Source: Methylobacterium sp. E-045 (GTDB taxonomy: Bacteria; Pseudomonadota; Alphaproteobacteria; Rhizobiales; Beijerinckiaceae). From it: 64,000 nucleotides of DNA. Below are positions 17,833-27,780 of the stretch, piece by piece. The notes below the pieces were generated by a model. It was given only the letters and a program-made list of their open reading frames with translations, had not been told where the DNA came from and searched no databases. The stretch is from NCBI RefSeq assembly GCF_022829685.1, contig NZ_JAKSYE010000075.1:124001-188000 (forward strand), given 5' to 3'. Made by a program: the position numbers and the translations under genes. Numbering within the stretch: the first letter of the stretch is position 1; the number at the start of each line of letters is the position of its first letter.

Positions 17833-18518
17833 CGGCGCCCGGCCCGCTGAGCCTGGCCCTCGACGAGTTCCGTGCCTCGGGCTCGTCCTGGCTGACGCTG
17901 CCGTTCTTCTCCGATGGGGCGGCGGAAGCCGTCTGCGCGCGGGTCGACGAACGCATCGCACAGGGGGCGAGCGTCCTGCCCTCCCCCGATGCGGTCTTCC
18001 GTGCCCTCACCCTGACGCCGCTGGAGGATGTGAAGGCCGTCATCCTCGGGCAGGACCCCTACCCGACGCCGGGTGACGCCAACGGCCTCGCCTTCTCCTA
18101 TGTCGGCCCCCGCCGGCTTCCCGCCTCCCTCAAGGTCATCCTCGCCGAAGTGCCGGGGCGGCCGGCGAGCGGCGACCTGACACCCTGGGCGAGACGGGGC
18201 GTGCTGCTCCTGAATTCGGCCCTCACCGTGGAGGCCGGCAAGTCCGGCGCCCATCTGCGCTACGGCTGGTCCGCCCTCACCGACGACGCGGTGAGGGCCG
18301 TCTCGGCCCGGCCGGCCCCCGCGATCTTCCTGCTCTGGGGCGCGCAGGCCCGCGCGCGGGCCGAGTTGATCGACCGGACACGCTGCGGGGTGATCGAGAC
18401 CGGCCATCCCTCGCCGCTCAACCGGCTACGGGATTTTCCGGGCACGCGGCCCTTCGACGAGGCCAATGCCTGGCTGGCGGCCAGAGGCCTGGCGGCCATC
18501 GACTGGTCGCTGGACTGA
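17829..18518 (+). CDS. ung: Uracil-DNA glycosylase
   Basis: Removes uracil from DNA in base-excision repair. 229 residues from a GTG start overlapping the nucleotidase stop (GTGA). Family 1 signatures are clear: VILGQDPYPTPGDANGLAFS with the catalytic Asp and the Leu-intercalation loop GHPSPLN near the C-terminus; LLLNSALTVEAG is also conserved. An earlier Tyr/Phe pocket is conserved. Confidence 0.95.
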   Translation: MTAPGPLSLALDEFRASGSSWLTLPFFSDGAAEAVCARVDERIAQGASVLPSPDAVFRALTLTPLEDVKAVILGQDPYPTPGDANGLAFSYVGPRRLPASLKVILAEVPGRPASGDLTPWARRGVLLLNSALTVEAGKSGAHLRYGWSALTDDAVRAVSARPAPAIFLLWGAQARARAELIDRTRCGVIETGHPSPLNRLRDFPGTRPFDEANAWLAARGLAAIDWSLD

Positions 18519-18660
18519 GGGAGCGCATCGGTCGCTTTGACAGGGCGGCCCGGCGGTCTATCTCGGTGGGGCAGCATAAGCGGAACTTAAGAATCCGCGC
18601 CTGCCCCAGGATCTTGCCCGAGATCTTGCCCGAGATCACGTCGCCGAGGAAACGCCGCCC

Positions 18661-19080
18661 ATGCTCCCCAGAACCGTTCTCGCCGGTGGCCTTGCCGCCG
18701 GTCTGCTCATGACCTCCCTGGCCGAGGCCCAGATCCGCAACGCGCCGCCCCCCCGCGCCCTGGAATTCGCCGCCTACATCTTCGCCGCCGCCAATGTCTG
18801 CGGCTACCGGGTCGGCGTCGATCAGTTCGATGCGCTGCTGCAGAAGCAGGGTGTGAACGCCGCCGATGTCGGACCGCGCGGCCCCTTCGGCGGCAAGGTC
18901 CAGACCATCTTCGCGCTGATGTCGAACCAGATGCAGCTCAACCGCGAACAAGCCTGCCTCGCGGTGGCCGGTGAATACGGCCCCGAGGGCAACGTCACCA
19001 AGAACGTGCTGCTGCCGGCCGCCATGGAGGGCGCACCGGCCGAATCGACGCCGCCCGCCGAGGCCAAACCCGCCCAGTAA
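18661..19080 (+). CDS. Secreted hypothetical protein
   Basis: 139 residues; GAGGAAA lies before the ATG. A signal peptide (TVLAGGLAAGLLMTSLAEA) precedes a helical domain with two cysteines (ANVCGYRVGVDQFD and NREQACLAVAGEYG), then a Pro/Ala-rich tail. Two spaced cysteines in a small secreted helical protein suggest a disulfide. I do not recognise a named family. It lies between ung and rlmN with gaps of about 140 and 95 bases. Confidence 0.6.
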   Translation: MLPRTVLAGGLAAGLLMTSLAEAQIRNAPPPRALEFAAYIFAAANVCGYRVGVDQFDALLQKQGVNAADVGPRGPFGGKVQTIFALMSNQMQLNREQACLAVAGEYGPEGNVTKNVLLPAAMEGAPAESTPPAEAKPAQ

Positions 19081-19174
19081 CCCCGCCATTCCCGGCACGC
19101 ATCGGGACACATTCGCGTTCCGGTGCGGGATCGCCTATATCGGACCGATTCCAAGTCCGAAAGTTGAGTGATCC

Positions 19175-20461
19175 ATGGCGACGGCGTCGGTCGACACCGC
19201 CGGCCGCGACGACAGCGTCGTGACCGCAATCGAGAAGCTTCCCGAGTTCCAGCCGGACGCCGTTCCGCCGGGCCGCTCGTCCCTCATCGGCCTGACCCGT
19301 GAGCAACTGAAGGAGCGTCTGGCCGCCATCGGCGTGTCGGAGCGCGAGCAGCGCATGCGCTCGGGCCAGCTCTGGCACTGGCTCAACGCCCGCGGCGCCA
19401 CCGACTTCGACCAGATGACCAATGTCGGCAAGGGCCTGAAGGCCGAGCTGGCGCGGGCCTACACCCTGGAGCGGCCGGAGGTCGTCACCGAGCAGATTTC
19501 TCGCGATGGCACCCGCAAGTGGCTGCTGCGCATGGCGCCCACCGGCAAGCACGATCACAATCGCGGCGCCGAGATCGAGTGCGTCTATATCCCCGGCCGT
19601 GGCCGCGGCACCCTCTGCGTCTCGTCCCAGGTCGGCTGCACCCTCACCTGCAGCTTCTGCCATACCGGCACGCAGCGCCTCGTGCGCAACCTGACCGCCG
19701 CCGAGATCACCGCGCAGGTGGTGGTGGCCCGCGACCGGCTGAACGACTGGGTCGGCCAGAACCCGGTGGCCGCCGGCGAGGACGAGACCCGCCGCGCCGT
19801 CACCAACATCGTCTTCATGGGCATGGGCGAGCCCCTCTACAACATTGACAACGTCATCGATTCCGTGGGCGTGATGTCGGACCAGGAAGGTCTCGGCCTC
19901 TCCCGCCGGCGCATCACCGTGTCCACCTCCGGCGTCGTGCCGCAGATGCAGCGGCTCGGGGTCGAGGCCCATGCCATGCTGGCGATTTCGCTCCACGCGG
20001 TGCGGGACGATCTGCGCGACACCCTGGTGCCGCTCAACCGGAAATATCCCCTGGCCGAACTGCTCGCGGCCTGCCGCCACTATCCCGGACTCAACAATGC
20101 CCGCCGCATCACCTTCGAATACGTGATGCTGAAGGGCGTCAACGATTCGGATGCCGATGCCCGCGAGCTGGTGCGGCTGCTCAAGGGCATTCCGGCCAAG
20201 ATCAACCTGATCCCGTTCAACCCCTGGCCCGGCAGCATCTACGAATGCTCCGACTGGGAGCGGATCGAGCAGTTCTCGGAAATCGTCTACGAGGCCGGGT
20301 ATGCGTCGCCGGTGCGGACCCCGCGCGGCCGCGACATCCTCGCCGCCTGCGGCCAGCTCAAGAGCGAGACCGAGAAGCTGCGCGCCCGCGCCCGCATGAT
20401 GCTGGAAGACGGGATCGGCGCCGAGGGCGTCTATGCCGGGGCCGATGACGAGGACGGCTGA
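19175..20461 (+). CDS. rlmN: 23S rRNA (adenine2503-C2)/tRNA methyltransferase RlmN
   Basis: Radical-SAM enzyme making 2-methyladenosine at 23S rRNA A2503 and tRNA A37. 428 residues. The 4Fe-4S cluster motif CxxxCxxC is in [18 protein letters not shown]. Also visible are [30 protein letters not shown], the N-terminal helical domain ([26 protein letters not shown]) and the catalytic C-terminal Cys region ([11 protein letters not shown]). The N-terminus has about 35 extra residues compared with E. coli. Confidence 0.96.
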   Translation: MATASVDTAGRDDSVVTAIEKLPEFQPDAVPPGRSSLIGLTREQLKERLAAIGVSEREQRMRSGQLWHWLNARGATDFDQMTNVGKGLKAELARAYTLERPEVVTEQISRDGTRKWLLRMAPTGKHDHNRGAEIECVYIPGRGRGTLCVSSQVGCTLTCSFCHTGTQRLVRNLTAAEITAQVVVARDRLNDWVGQNPVAAGEDETRRAVTNIVFMGMGEPLYNIDNVIDSVGVMSDQEGLGLSRRRITVSTSGVVPQMQRLGVEAHAMLAISLHAVRDDLRDTLVPLNRKYPLAELLAACRHYPGLNNARRITFEYVMLKGVNDSDADARELVRLLKGIPAKINLIPFNPWPGSIYECSDWERIEQFSEIVYEAGYASPVRTPRGRDILAACGQLKSETEKLRARARMMLEDGIGAEGVYAGADDEDG

Positions 20462-20470
20462 GCGCGTCCC

Positions 20471-20953
20471 ATGCGGTTCCTGGGGCGCCTGATCTGGGCG
20501 AGCCTCGCCCTCTGCCTCGCGATTCCCTGCGGGGCCCTGGTGCTCGTCGCCGCCATCCTGCTCGATCCGGTCTCCAGCGAGGCGCTGACCCGGATCGGCC
20601 TGTTCGGCTTCCTGCAGGGGATGACCGACCTCGCTTCCGGGATCGGACCCGACGCGATCCTCGTCCTTGCCGCCGGCCTCGCCAGGGCCGGGTTCTTCCT
20701 CCTGGTGCTGCCGCCCGTCGCCATGGCGCTCATCGGCGAGGCGATGAATCTGCAGAAGGCCACGGCCTATGCCCTCGGCACGGGCCTCGCCACCGCCCTG
20801 GTGCCCTGGCTGATGCGGGGTGCGTCCGGCTCCCTCACCGCGCGCAACCTCGCCGTCGAGGGACGAGTGACGGCCCTGCTGTTCCTCGCCGGAGCGGCCG
20901 CCGGGCTGGTCTATGGCTGGATCGCCATCCGCGACCGGCCGGCAGGGGCCTGA
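20471..20953 (+). CDS. Hypothetical membrane protein, 160 residues
   Basis: Ten bases after rlmN on the same strand, so probably cotranscribed. Four predicted membrane helices: LIWASLALCLAIPCGALVLVA, AGLARAGFFLLVLPPVAMALI, a weak helix over ALGTGLATALVPWLM, and TALLFLAGAAAGLVYGWIAI. A short basic C-terminus (RDRPAGA) follows. No family recognised; similar translocation-enhancing-like proteins follow rlmN in related genomes, which is an impression rather than a search result. Confidence 0.65.
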   Translation: MRFLGRLIWASLALCLAIPCGALVLVAAILLDPVSSEALTRIGLFGFLQGMTDLASGIGPDAILVLAAGLARAGFFLLVLPPVAMALIGEAMNLQKATAYALGTGLATALVPWLMRGASGSLTARNLAVEGRVTALLFLAGAAAGLVYGWIAIRDRPAGA

Positions 20954-21039
20954 ACGGGCCTGGCTGCCGAACGTTGCCTGTCGTGAGCATCGGTTGTGGC
21001 ACTGGATGCCGTGGGAGAGCCTCGCATGACGGATTGGGC

Positions 21040-22776
21040 ATGACCGGACGTCGTTTCAGCCTCGCCTTGGCGTTTCTCGCGGTCCTGTCCGCACCGGCCC
21101 TCGCCCAGGCAGTCCCGGAACCGCCGCCGATCCCCTCCGACGATGCCCGCATCCTCCCCGTCCTCGGGGCCCATGGCATGGTGTCCTCGCAGGACGCCCT
21201 GGCGACCCGCGTCGGCGTCGCGATCCTGAAGGGCGGGGGCAACGCCGTCGACGCCGCCGTGGCGGTGGGCTTCGCCCTCGCGGTGACGCTGCCGCAGGCG
21301 GGCAATCTCGGTGGCGGCGGGTTCATGCTCGTCCGCCTGGCCGGGACCGGCGAGACCGTGGCCATCGACTTTCGCGAGACGGCGCCTGCCGCGGCGACGG
21401 CGGACATGTTCCTCGCCCCCGACGGGCAGCCTGATCGCGGCGCGTCCATCCGCACCGGCAAGGCCGTCGGCGTTCCCGGCTCCGTGCGCGGATTGGCCGA
21501 GGCGCACCGCCTCTACGGCTCCGGCCGCTTCACCCTCGCCGAGCTCATCGCCCCGGCTCGGGCTCTGGCCAGGGACGGGATTCCCGTGGAGGGCGGGCTC
21601 GCCGATTCCCTGCCCCGTGCCGCCGACCGCCTCGGGCGCTGGCCGTCGAGCCGGGCCGTGTTCTTCCGCGACGACCGTCCGCTCCGGCGGGGCGAGACCC
21701 TGGTCCAGACCGATCTCGCCGCGACCCTCACGGCCATCGCCGAACGCGGCCCCGATGCCTTTCATACCGGCCCGATCGCCGAGCGGATCGCGGCCGCGGC
21801 GAGACGCGCCGGCGGGGTGCTGACGCCCGCCGATCTCGCCGCCTACCGGCCCGCGATCCGCCAGCCCATCCGCGGGACCTACCGCGGCTACGAGATCGTC
21901 TCGATGCCGCCGCCGAGTTCGGGCGGCGTCCATCTGATCGAGATCCTGAACATCCTCGAAGGGTTCGATCTCGCCTCGATGGGCGCTGGCAGCGCCCAGG
22001 CGCTCCATACCCTCGCCGAGGCGATGAAGCCGGCCTATGCCGACCGCGCCACCTGGCTCGGCGACCCGTCCCGCTCGGAGGTGCCGGTGCGCGGGCTCAC
22101 CGCCAAGGCCTATGCCGGCACCCTGCGCGCCGCCATCGACCCCGCCCGCGCCCGTCCGGCCGAGGCGGTGAAGGCCGGCGACCCGCTGCCTTACGAATCC
22201 GACCACACCACCCACTATTCCGTGGTGGACCGCGCCGGGAACGCCGTCTCCACCACCACGACCCTCAATTTCTCCTACGGGCTCGGCCTCGTGGCCGAGG
22301 GGACCGGCGTCCTCCTCAACAACGAGATGGACGATTTCTCCGCCAAGACCGGGAGCGTCAACGCCTACGGCCTCGTCGGCGGCCCCGCCAACGCGGTGGC
22401 GCCGGGCGCGCGGCCGCTCTCCTCGATGACCCCGGCCATCGTGCTCAAGGACGGGCGCCTCGTCCTCGTCACCGGGAGTCCAGGCGGCAGCCGCATCATC
22501 TCCACGGTGCTGCAGGTGATCGTGAACGTCATCGATTTCCGCATGAACCTCGCCGAGGCCGTCACCGCCCCGCGCATCCATCACCAATGGCGGCCCGATG
22601 TTCTGTTCGCTGAGGACGGGCTCTCGCCGGACACCCTCGCCTTGCTCCGGGCGAAAGGGCACGCGGTGCGGGTGGGGTCGAGTTCGGGCTCGGCGAATTC
22701 CGTGATGACGGGAGACGGGCTCGTGGCCGGGGCCGCCGACACGCGCCAGCGCGGAACCCTGGCCGAGGGCGAATAA
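21040..22776 (+). CDS. ggt: Gamma-glutamyltransferase (periplasmic)
   Basis: Cleaves gamma-glutamyl bonds of glutathione and transfers the glutamyl group. About 578 residues from ATG 21040 with a signal peptide (FSLALAFLAVLSAPALAQA). The Ntn-hydrolase autoprocessing site is the TTH in SDHTTHYSVVD, giving large and small chains with Thr as nucleophile. GNLGGGGFMLVR and the C-terminal PGGSRIISTVLQVIVNVIDF are family motifs. The window has no adjacent glutathione genes. Confidence 0.95.
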   Translation: MTGRRFSLALAFLAVLSAPALAQAVPEPPPIPSDDARILPVLGAHGMVSSQDALATRVGVAILKGGGNAVDAAVAVGFALAVTLPQAGNLGGGGFMLVRLAGTGETVAIDFRETAPAAATADMFLAPDGQPDRGASIRTGKAVGVPGSVRGLAEAHRLYGSGRFTLAELIAPARALARDGIPVEGGLADSLPRAADRLGRWPSSRAVFFRDDRPLRRGETLVQTDLAATLTAIAERGPDAFHTGPIAERIAAAARRAGGVLTPADLAAYRPAIRQPIRGTYRGYEIVSMPPPSSGGVHLIEILNILEGFDLASMGAGSAQALHTLAEAMKPAYADRATWLGDPSRSEVPVRGLTAKAYAGTLRAAIDPARARPAEAVKAGDPLPYESDHTTHYSVVDRAGNAVSTTTTLNFSYGLGLVAEGTGVLLNNEMDDFSAKTGSVNAYGLVGGPANAVAPGARPLSSMTPAIVLKDGRLVLVTGSPGGSRIISTVLQVIVNVIDFRMNLAEAVTAPRIHHQWRPDVLFAEDGLSPDTLALLRAKGHAVRVGSSSGSANSVMTGDGLVAGAADTRQRGTLAEGE

Positions 22777-22848
22777 GGCGGTTCGGGTCCGGCGGATGGT
22801 GCGGCGGGACGGTGCGCGCTACAGGAAGGGCATCAGTCCGGGTTTCCG

Positions 22849-23628
22849 ATGCACATCCTCCGCTCCATCGCCTTCAACATCGTCTTCTATCTCGCCACCG
22901 CCCTCATCGCGATCGGCGGCCTGCCGTCCCTCGTCTCGGAGCGCGCCTGCATCCGTGTCGCCCGGTTCTGGGCCAAGGTGAGCCTGTGGCTGCTGCGCGT
23001 GGTCGGGGGCGTGCGCGTGGAGTTCAGGGGTCTGCACCACCGCCCGCCCGGCGCACTCCTGGTGGCGTCCAAGCATCAATCCGCCCTCGAGACCCTGGCC
23101 CTCGTCACCGCCTTCCCGGACTTCGCCTATATCCTCAAGCGCGAACTGCTCTGGATCCCGCTCTTCGGCTGGTACCTCTCCCGCTCCGGCATGGTCGCCA
23201 TCGACCGCTCCAAGGGCGCCCGCGCCATGGCGGCGATGAACGAGGCGGCGGACCGGGCCATCCGCGACGGGCGCCAGCTCATCATCTTCCCCGAGGGAAC
23301 CCGCAAGGCGCCGGGTTCGCCCCCTGCCTACAAGCTCGGCATCACCCATCTCTACGCGGCGCTCGGCGTCCCCTGCCTGCCCGTCGCCCTCAACAGCGGC
23401 CTCTACTGGCCCCGCCGTCGGCTGACCCGCCGCCCCGGCACCACGGTGATCGAGTTCCTCGCCCCCATCGCCCCCGGCCTCGAACGCACGGCGTTCCTCG
23501 AGGAGATGCAGACTCGGATCGAAGCCGCCTCCGATGCTCTCCTGGCGTCCGGCCGGGCGGATCTGGCGGCGCGCGGTCATGCCGTGCCGGAGACCGGTGC
23601 CGTCGGAGAACAATCCCGGACCGCTTGA
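22849..23628 (+). CDS. plsC: 1-acyl-sn-glycerol-3-phosphate acyltransferase (PlsC family)
   Basis: Transfers acyl chains to lysophosphatidic acid in membrane lipid synthesis. 259 residues, with an N-terminal membrane helix (IAFNIVFYLATALIAIGG). Acyltransferase motif I reads KHQSALETL, i.e. HX4E instead of HX4D, a variant also seen in other proteobacterial members. Motif III is FPEGTRKAPG and motif IV LPVALNSG. It could equally act on another lysophospholipid or ornithine lipid (OlsA-like). A DnaA-box-like inverted repeat lies just after the stop. Confidence 0.88.
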   Translation: MHILRSIAFNIVFYLATALIAIGGLPSLVSERACIRVARFWAKVSLWLLRVVGGVRVEFRGLHHRPPGALLVASKHQSALETLALVTAFPDFAYILKRELLWIPLFGWYLSRSGMVAIDRSKGARAMAAMNEAADRAIRDGRQLIIFPEGTRKAPGSPPAYKLGITHLYAALGVPCLPVALNSGLYWPRRRLTRRPGTTVIEFLAPIAPGLERTAFLEEMQTRIEAASDALLASGRADLAARGHAVPETGAVGEQSRTA

Positions 23629-23637
23629 ACACGCCGT

Positions 23638-23658
23638 CTTTCCACAGGCTGTGGATAA
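23638..23658. promoter_or_regulatory. DnaA-box-like inverted pair
   Basis: TCCACA (23641-23646) and TGTGGA (23650-23655) form a perfect inverted repeat with a 3-base spacer. The right arm extends to TGTGGATAA (23650-23658), an exact complement of TTATCCACA. An AT-richer stretch with GTTAAGATTA lies 60 bases on, before the gene at 23828. It may be a DnaA-regulated promoter or titration site; not proven. Confidence 0.45.
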
Positions 23659-23827
23659 GTGGGTCGGAGGCACCCTGCGGAGAGCGAAAGCGCGACTCTT
23701 GACGGGAGGAAATTGTTAAGATTACTCTGGAACAAAGGGCGAACGGAAAGGCCGTGTTCGTTCCCGCCCCACGGGGCGCGGAACACGGTCTTCACCGACG
23801 CCCATCCTCTGATCCGGAGATCCATCC

Positions 23828-24223
23828 ATGCGCGAAGTACGTCTCAGGACGGCGGCCAGCCTGCGTGGAACTCCCGCCCTGGCGCTGAGCGCCTGGCGCG
23901 GCCGGTCCGGGCGCCGCTACGTCGTCGGCATCCACGAACTGGCCGAGCTCGAACTCGACGACATGGGCGAGGCGGTGGTGATGGCCGTGCGGCGGGATTC
24001 CGCCGGGATCGGCGAACTCGTCGCCGTGGCCGCGGCCGGATCGAGCCCGCGCGAGCGGCTCACCCGCAACTGGATCGCCCGTGCCCGCCATGGCGGCGCC
24101 ACGGAGATGCATGTCCACCGCCTGGCCGAGGACGAGGCCGAGCGCTGCGAGATCGTCGCCGATCTTCATGTGGACCGGCCCATGGACCGGCCCATGGATC
24201 AGATCACGGGCGTCGCCGCCTGA
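23828..24223 (+). CDS. Hypothetical soluble protein with DRPM repeat tail
   Basis: 131 residues; GGAGA lies 7 bases before the ATG. No signal peptide or membrane helix. It is mixed-charge, with a beta/alpha pattern (RRYVVGIHELAELELDDMGEAVVMAVRRDSAG) and His/Glu-rich middle (EMHVHRLAEDEAERCE). Near the C-terminus a short repeat occurs at both DNA and protein level (DRPMDRPMDQ). No family recognised. Coding bias and ribosome site support a real gene, isolated between plsC and DUF2125. Confidence 0.55.
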   Translation: MREVRLRTAASLRGTPALALSAWRGRSGRRYVVGIHELAELELDDMGEAVVMAVRRDSAGIGELVAVAAAGSSPRERLTRNWIARARHGGATEMHVHRLAEDEAERCEIVADLHVDRPMDRPMDQITGVAA

Positions 24224-24328
24224 ATCGGCGGGCGGCCATGCTTTCGCCGCCTTGAGACCCGCCAAAGCTCACTCACGAAGGAACCCCCGTCGACGGCGGC
24301 GGGGCTTCGAGAGCGAGGCGAGTGGACG

Positions 24329-25426
24329 ATGGCGCAGGCACCGGATTTGACGGCCAGGAAACGGCCATCGCGGACCGGCCTATTCCTGCCCTACATCCTC
24401 CTCCTCGCCGTCATCCTGCTCTGGAGCGCGGGCTGGTTCTGGATTCGCGGCAAGGCCGCGTCCGAGATGGATGCCTGGGTGGCCCGCGAGGCCTCGGCCG
24501 GGCGCAGCTGGACCTGCGCCGACCGCTCCATCACCGGCTATCCGTTCCGGATCGAGCTGCGCTGCGCCTCCCTCGCCTTCTCGCGGGCGGACAGCCGCTT
24601 CACCCTCGGGCCTCTGACGGCGGTGGTCCAGGTCTATCAGCCGCGTCAGGGCATCCTGCAGGCGAGCGGACCGTTCCACGTGGAACAGGACGGCCTCGTC
24701 GCCGACGCCAGCTGGACCTCGCTGGAAGGGAGCTTCCACGGAACCTCCGACGGGTTCACGCGGGCCTCCCTGGCGGTGGATGGACCGAAAGTCAGCGTGC
24801 AGAATGCCGGACCGCAGCCCATCGCCGTGGCGGCCGGGCACCTCGAATTCCACGCCCGCCCGACACCCGTCCGCTTCGCCACCGAGGGTGCCGTCGATAC
24901 CAGCCTGCGGCTGACGCAGGCGAGCGTGCCGGCGCTCGATCCCCTCCTCGGCAACACCGCCCCCATCGACATGGCGCTGGATGCCACGGTGAATCAGGCG
25001 GCCGTCATCCGGACGGGACAGGTGGCGCGCGAGCTCGAAACCTGGCGCCGGGCCGGCGGCAGCCTCGACATCGCCCTGCTCTCCCTGGCCAAGGGCGACC
25101 GCCGTCTCCAGGCCCAGGGCAAGATCGCCCTCGACGACGAGCACCGCCCCAGCGGCCAGATCGATCTCCGCGCTGCCGGGGTGGAGGCCCTGGTGGGCCA
25201 GATCATGGGCCAGCGTTTCGGGGCCGAGAAGGGGGCCCTGATCGGAGGCCTCGTCGGCAAGCTCCTCGGTGGCGCGAGCCGCCGCCAGGACGCCGATGCG
25301 GCCGCGGCACCCGCGGCGGCGGGAGACCCGTCCCTCAAGGCGATGCCGCCCCTGCGCCTCGCCGATGGTCGCCTGATGCTCGGTCCGTTCCCGATTCCCA
25401 ACGTCCAGGTGCCGCCGCTGTATTGA
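24329..25426 (+). CDS. DUF2125 domain protein
   Basis: 365 residues. N-terminal uncleaved anchor (FLPYILLLAVILLWSAGWFWIRG) followed by a periplasmic domain with the DUF2125 hallmarks: conserved CADRSITGYPFRIELRC with two cysteines, then alternating beta strands typical of AsmA-like repetitive beta proteins. The C-terminal part has a Gly-rich stretch (GALIGGLVGKLLGG). DUF2125 proteins are widespread in alphaproteobacteria and function is unknown; an AsmA-like role in envelope lipid traffic is only a structural guess. Confidence 0.85.
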   Translation: MAQAPDLTARKRPSRTGLFLPYILLLAVILLWSAGWFWIRGKAASEMDAWVAREASAGRSWTCADRSITGYPFRIELRCASLAFSRADSRFTLGPLTAVVQVYQPRQGILQASGPFHVEQDGLVADASWTSLEGSFHGTSDGFTRASLAVDGPKVSVQNAGPQPIAVAAGHLEFHARPTPVRFATEGAVDTSLRLTQASVPALDPLLGNTAPIDMALDATVNQAAVIRTGQVARELETWRRAGGSLDIALLSLAKGDRRLQAQGKIALDDEHRPSGQIDLRAAGVEALVGQIMGQRFGAEKGALIGGLVGKLLGGASRRQDADAAAAPAAAGDPSLKAMPPLRLADGRLMLGPFPIPNVQVPPLY

Positions 25427-25467
25427 GCGGGCCCGTCGCTTCGGGAACCTGCTTTCCAGGGAGGCTT

Positions 25468-25497
25468 CCCCCTCTCCGCGACCGCGGGGAGAGGGGG
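25468..25497. repeat. Intergenic GC-rich palindrome (REP-like)
   Basis: CCCCCTCTCC (25468-25477) pairs with GGAGAGGGGG (25488-25497) around a 10-base loop that itself contains GCG/CGC. It lies between the convergent DUF2125 and tyrA genes without a T tract. It resembles the extragenic palindromes scattered in related high-GC genomes, and may serve as a bidirectional transcription barrier. Confidence 0.6.
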
Positions 25498-25620
25498 GGC
25501 GCCGTATTCATGGATCCTCGATGGGGAGCAGACGGGTTTGGACGGTCATCCGCCATACGACCTCATCCGTGAGCGACCCATCGATCCAGCCCCCCAGGAC
25601 CCCATCCGCCGGACAGGGCA

Positions 25621-26580
25621 CTAACGCCCCGAGACCGGTTCGTCCTTCGCCGGCTCCGGCGGGGTGCGGCTGCGGCCGAAATCCGCCTCCGCCGTCTCCT
25701 GCCCCAGGGCGACGATGCCCCGGCGGATGGCGCGGGTGCGGGTGAACAGGTCGAACAGCGCGTCGCCGTCGCCCCAGCGGATGGCGCGGGCCAGGGCCGC
25801 GAGATCCTCGTTGAAGCGGCCGAGCATCTCCAGCACCGCGTCCTTGTTGGTGAGGAACACGTCCCGCCACATGGTCGGATCGGAGGCGGCGATGCGGGTG
25901 AAGTCGCGAAACCCGCCGGCCGAGAACTTGATGACCTCCGATTGCGTCACCGCTTCGAGATCGGCGGCGGTGCCGACGATGTTGTAGGCGATGAGGTGCG
26001 GCACGTGGCTGGTGATGGCGAGCACGAGGTCGTGATGCTCCGGCGTCATGCTCTCGACGATGGCGCCGAGCCCCTCCCAGAAGGCCTGGACCCGTGCGGT
26101 GGCGGCCTCGTCGGTGCCCTCCGGCGGGGTGAGGATGCACCAGCGGCCCGAGAACAGGGTCGAGAACCCGGCATCGGGGCCGGAATATTCGGTGCCCGCC
26201 ACGGGATGGGCCGGGACGAAATGGACGCCGTCCGGCAGATGCGGCGCGACGGCGGCGACCACGGATGCTTTCACCGAACCGACATCCGAGACTATGGCGC
26301 CGGGTTTCAGATGCGGTGCCATGACCTCGGCGACGGCACCGACCGCACCCACGGGCACGCACAGGATGACGAGGTCGGCGCCGGCGACGCCCTCGGTCTC
26401 GCCCGTCGCCTCGTCGGCGAGGCCGAGCGCCCGCACCCGTTCGATCACCGCCGGGTCGCGGTCGATGGCGACGATGCTCCGCGCCAGCCCGTATTGCCGT
26501 GCACCCCGCGCGATGGAGGAGCCGATCAGCCCGAGGCCGACGATGGCGAGGCGCTGGCAGACGGGGCTGGCCTCAGGCAC
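25621..26580 (-). CDS. tyrA: Prephenate/arogenate (cyclohexadienyl) dehydrogenase
   Basis: NAD(P)-dependent oxidative decarboxylation leading to tyrosine. 319 residues from a GTG start that overlaps the hisC stop by 8 bases. The dinucleotide-binding motif is [27 protein letters not shown] and the substrate-binding [15 protein letters not shown] with the catalytic His follow. The helical C-terminal domain is typical, with no fused chorismate mutase or ACT domain. Third gene in a chorismate mutase-hisC-tyrA operon, with HisC likely acting as the aromatic transaminase as well. Confidence 0.94.
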   Translation of the reverse strand: MPEASPVCQRLAIVGLGLIGSSIARGARQYGLARSIVAIDRDPAVIERVRALGLADEATGETEGVAGADLVILCVPVGAVGAVAEVMAPHLKPGAIVSDVGSVKASVVAAVAPHLPDGVHFVPAHPVAGTEYSGPDAGFSTLFSGRWCILTPPEGTDEAATARVQAFWEGLGAIVESMTPEHHDLVLAITSHVPHLIAYNIVGTAADLEAVTQSEVIKFSAGGFRDFTRIAASDPTMWRDVFLTNKDAVLEMLGRFNEDLAALARAIRWGDGDALFDLFTRTRAIRRGIVALGQETAEADFGRSRTPPEPAKDEPVSGR

Positions 26581-27694
26581 GGATGCCGTCCTTCACGAAG
26601 GCGGTGAGCGCCGTGACGAAGGCCCGATTGGCCTCCTCGCCGCCGATGGTGACGCGCAGGGCGTCGGGCAGCCCATAGGACGTGACCCGCCGCACGATCA
26701 CGCCGCGCGCGGTGAGATAGGCGTCGGCCTCCGCAGCGCTGCGATTCGGCTCGTCGGGAAAGTGGACGAGGATGAAATTCGCGACACTCGGCGTGACCGC
26801 GAGGCCGAGGGAGGAGACGACCTCCGTCGTCCAGGCGAGCCAGGTCTCGTTATGGGCGACCGCCGCCGCCACATGCGCCTCGTCGGCGATGGCCGCCGCC
26901 CCGGCCGCGATGGCGCTGGCCGACAGGTTGAACGGCCCACGGATGCGGTTGACCGCGTCGACCACCTCCGGCGGACCCACCATCCAGCCGATCCGCAGGG
27001 CGGCGAGACCGTGGATCTTCGAGAAGGTGCGGGTCATCACGACGTTCTCGGCCTCGAGGACGAGCTCGAGACCAGCGCTGTAATCGTTGGTCCGCACATA
27101 TTCGGCATAGGCCCCGTCGAGGACGAGGAGGACGTTCGGCGGCAGGCCCGCATGCAGGCGCCTGATCTCGGCGAAGGGCAGGTAGGTGCCGGTCGGGTTG
27201 TTGGGGTTGGCGAGGTAGACGATCCTCGTGCGCGGCGTGACGGCGGCGAGAATCGCGTCGACATCGGCGTGCAGGTCGCGCTCGGGCACCACCACGGGGG
27301 TACCGCCGGCGGCCAGTATGGCGATGCGGTAGACTAGGAATCCGTGCTCGGTAAAAATCCCCTCGTCGCCCTCCGAGAGATAGGCGTAGGCGAGGAAGGA
27401 CAGGAGCTCGTCCGACCCGGCGCCGCAGACGATGCGGGCGGGATCGAGCCCGTAGCGGAGGCCGATGGCCTCGCGCAGGCGCGTGGAATTGCCGTCCGGA
27501 TAGAGGGCGAGGCGGAACGCCTCTTCGCGCATCGCCTCGATGGCCAGCGGGCTCGGGCCCAGGGGCGTCTCGTTCGAGGAGAGCTTATGGACCTTCGCCG
27601 CTCCGGGGGCGCCGCTCTTGCCGGGCACATAGGCCTCGATGGCGAGGATTCCGGGGCGGGGAACGGGACGGGACACGGAGGGAGCGGAGGACAT
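26573..27694 (-). CDS. hisC: Histidinol-phosphate/aromatic aminotransferase
   Basis: PLP-dependent class I/II aminotransferase making histidinol phosphate; in this genomic context it probably also transaminates prephenate or phenylpyruvate. 373 residues. Motifs: [13 protein letters not shown] near the N-terminus, [26 protein letters not shown], and the PLP-lysine region [16 protein letters not shown]. Located between a chorismate mutase and tyrA rather than with hisG/hisZ, which supports dual use. Confidence 0.93.
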   Translation of the reverse strand: MSSAPSVSRPVPRPGILAIEAYVPGKSGAPGAAKVHKLSSNETPLGPSPLAIEAMREEAFRLALYPDGNSTRLREAIGLRYGLDPARIVCGAGSDELLSFLAYAYLSEGDEGIFTEHGFLVYRIAILAAGGTPVVVPERDLHADVDAILAAVTPRTRIVYLANPNNPTGTYLPFAEIRRLHAGLPPNVLLVLDGAYAEYVRTNDYSAGLELVLEAENVVMTRTFSKIHGLAALRIGWMVGPPEVVDAVNRIRGPFNLSASAIAAGAAAIADEAHVAAAVAHNETWLAWTTEVVSSLGLAVTPSVANFILVHFPDEPNRSAAEADAYLTARGVIVRRVTSYGLPDALRVTIGGEEANRAFVTALTAFVKDGIRA

Positions 27695-27780
27695 GAGCGC
27701 GGGCCGGCTGGAGGTCAGGCTGCCCCTCTAACGCAGCTTGCCCGCCTTGACGAGAGAACCGGCCGTCTCCCGGCTCGCCG

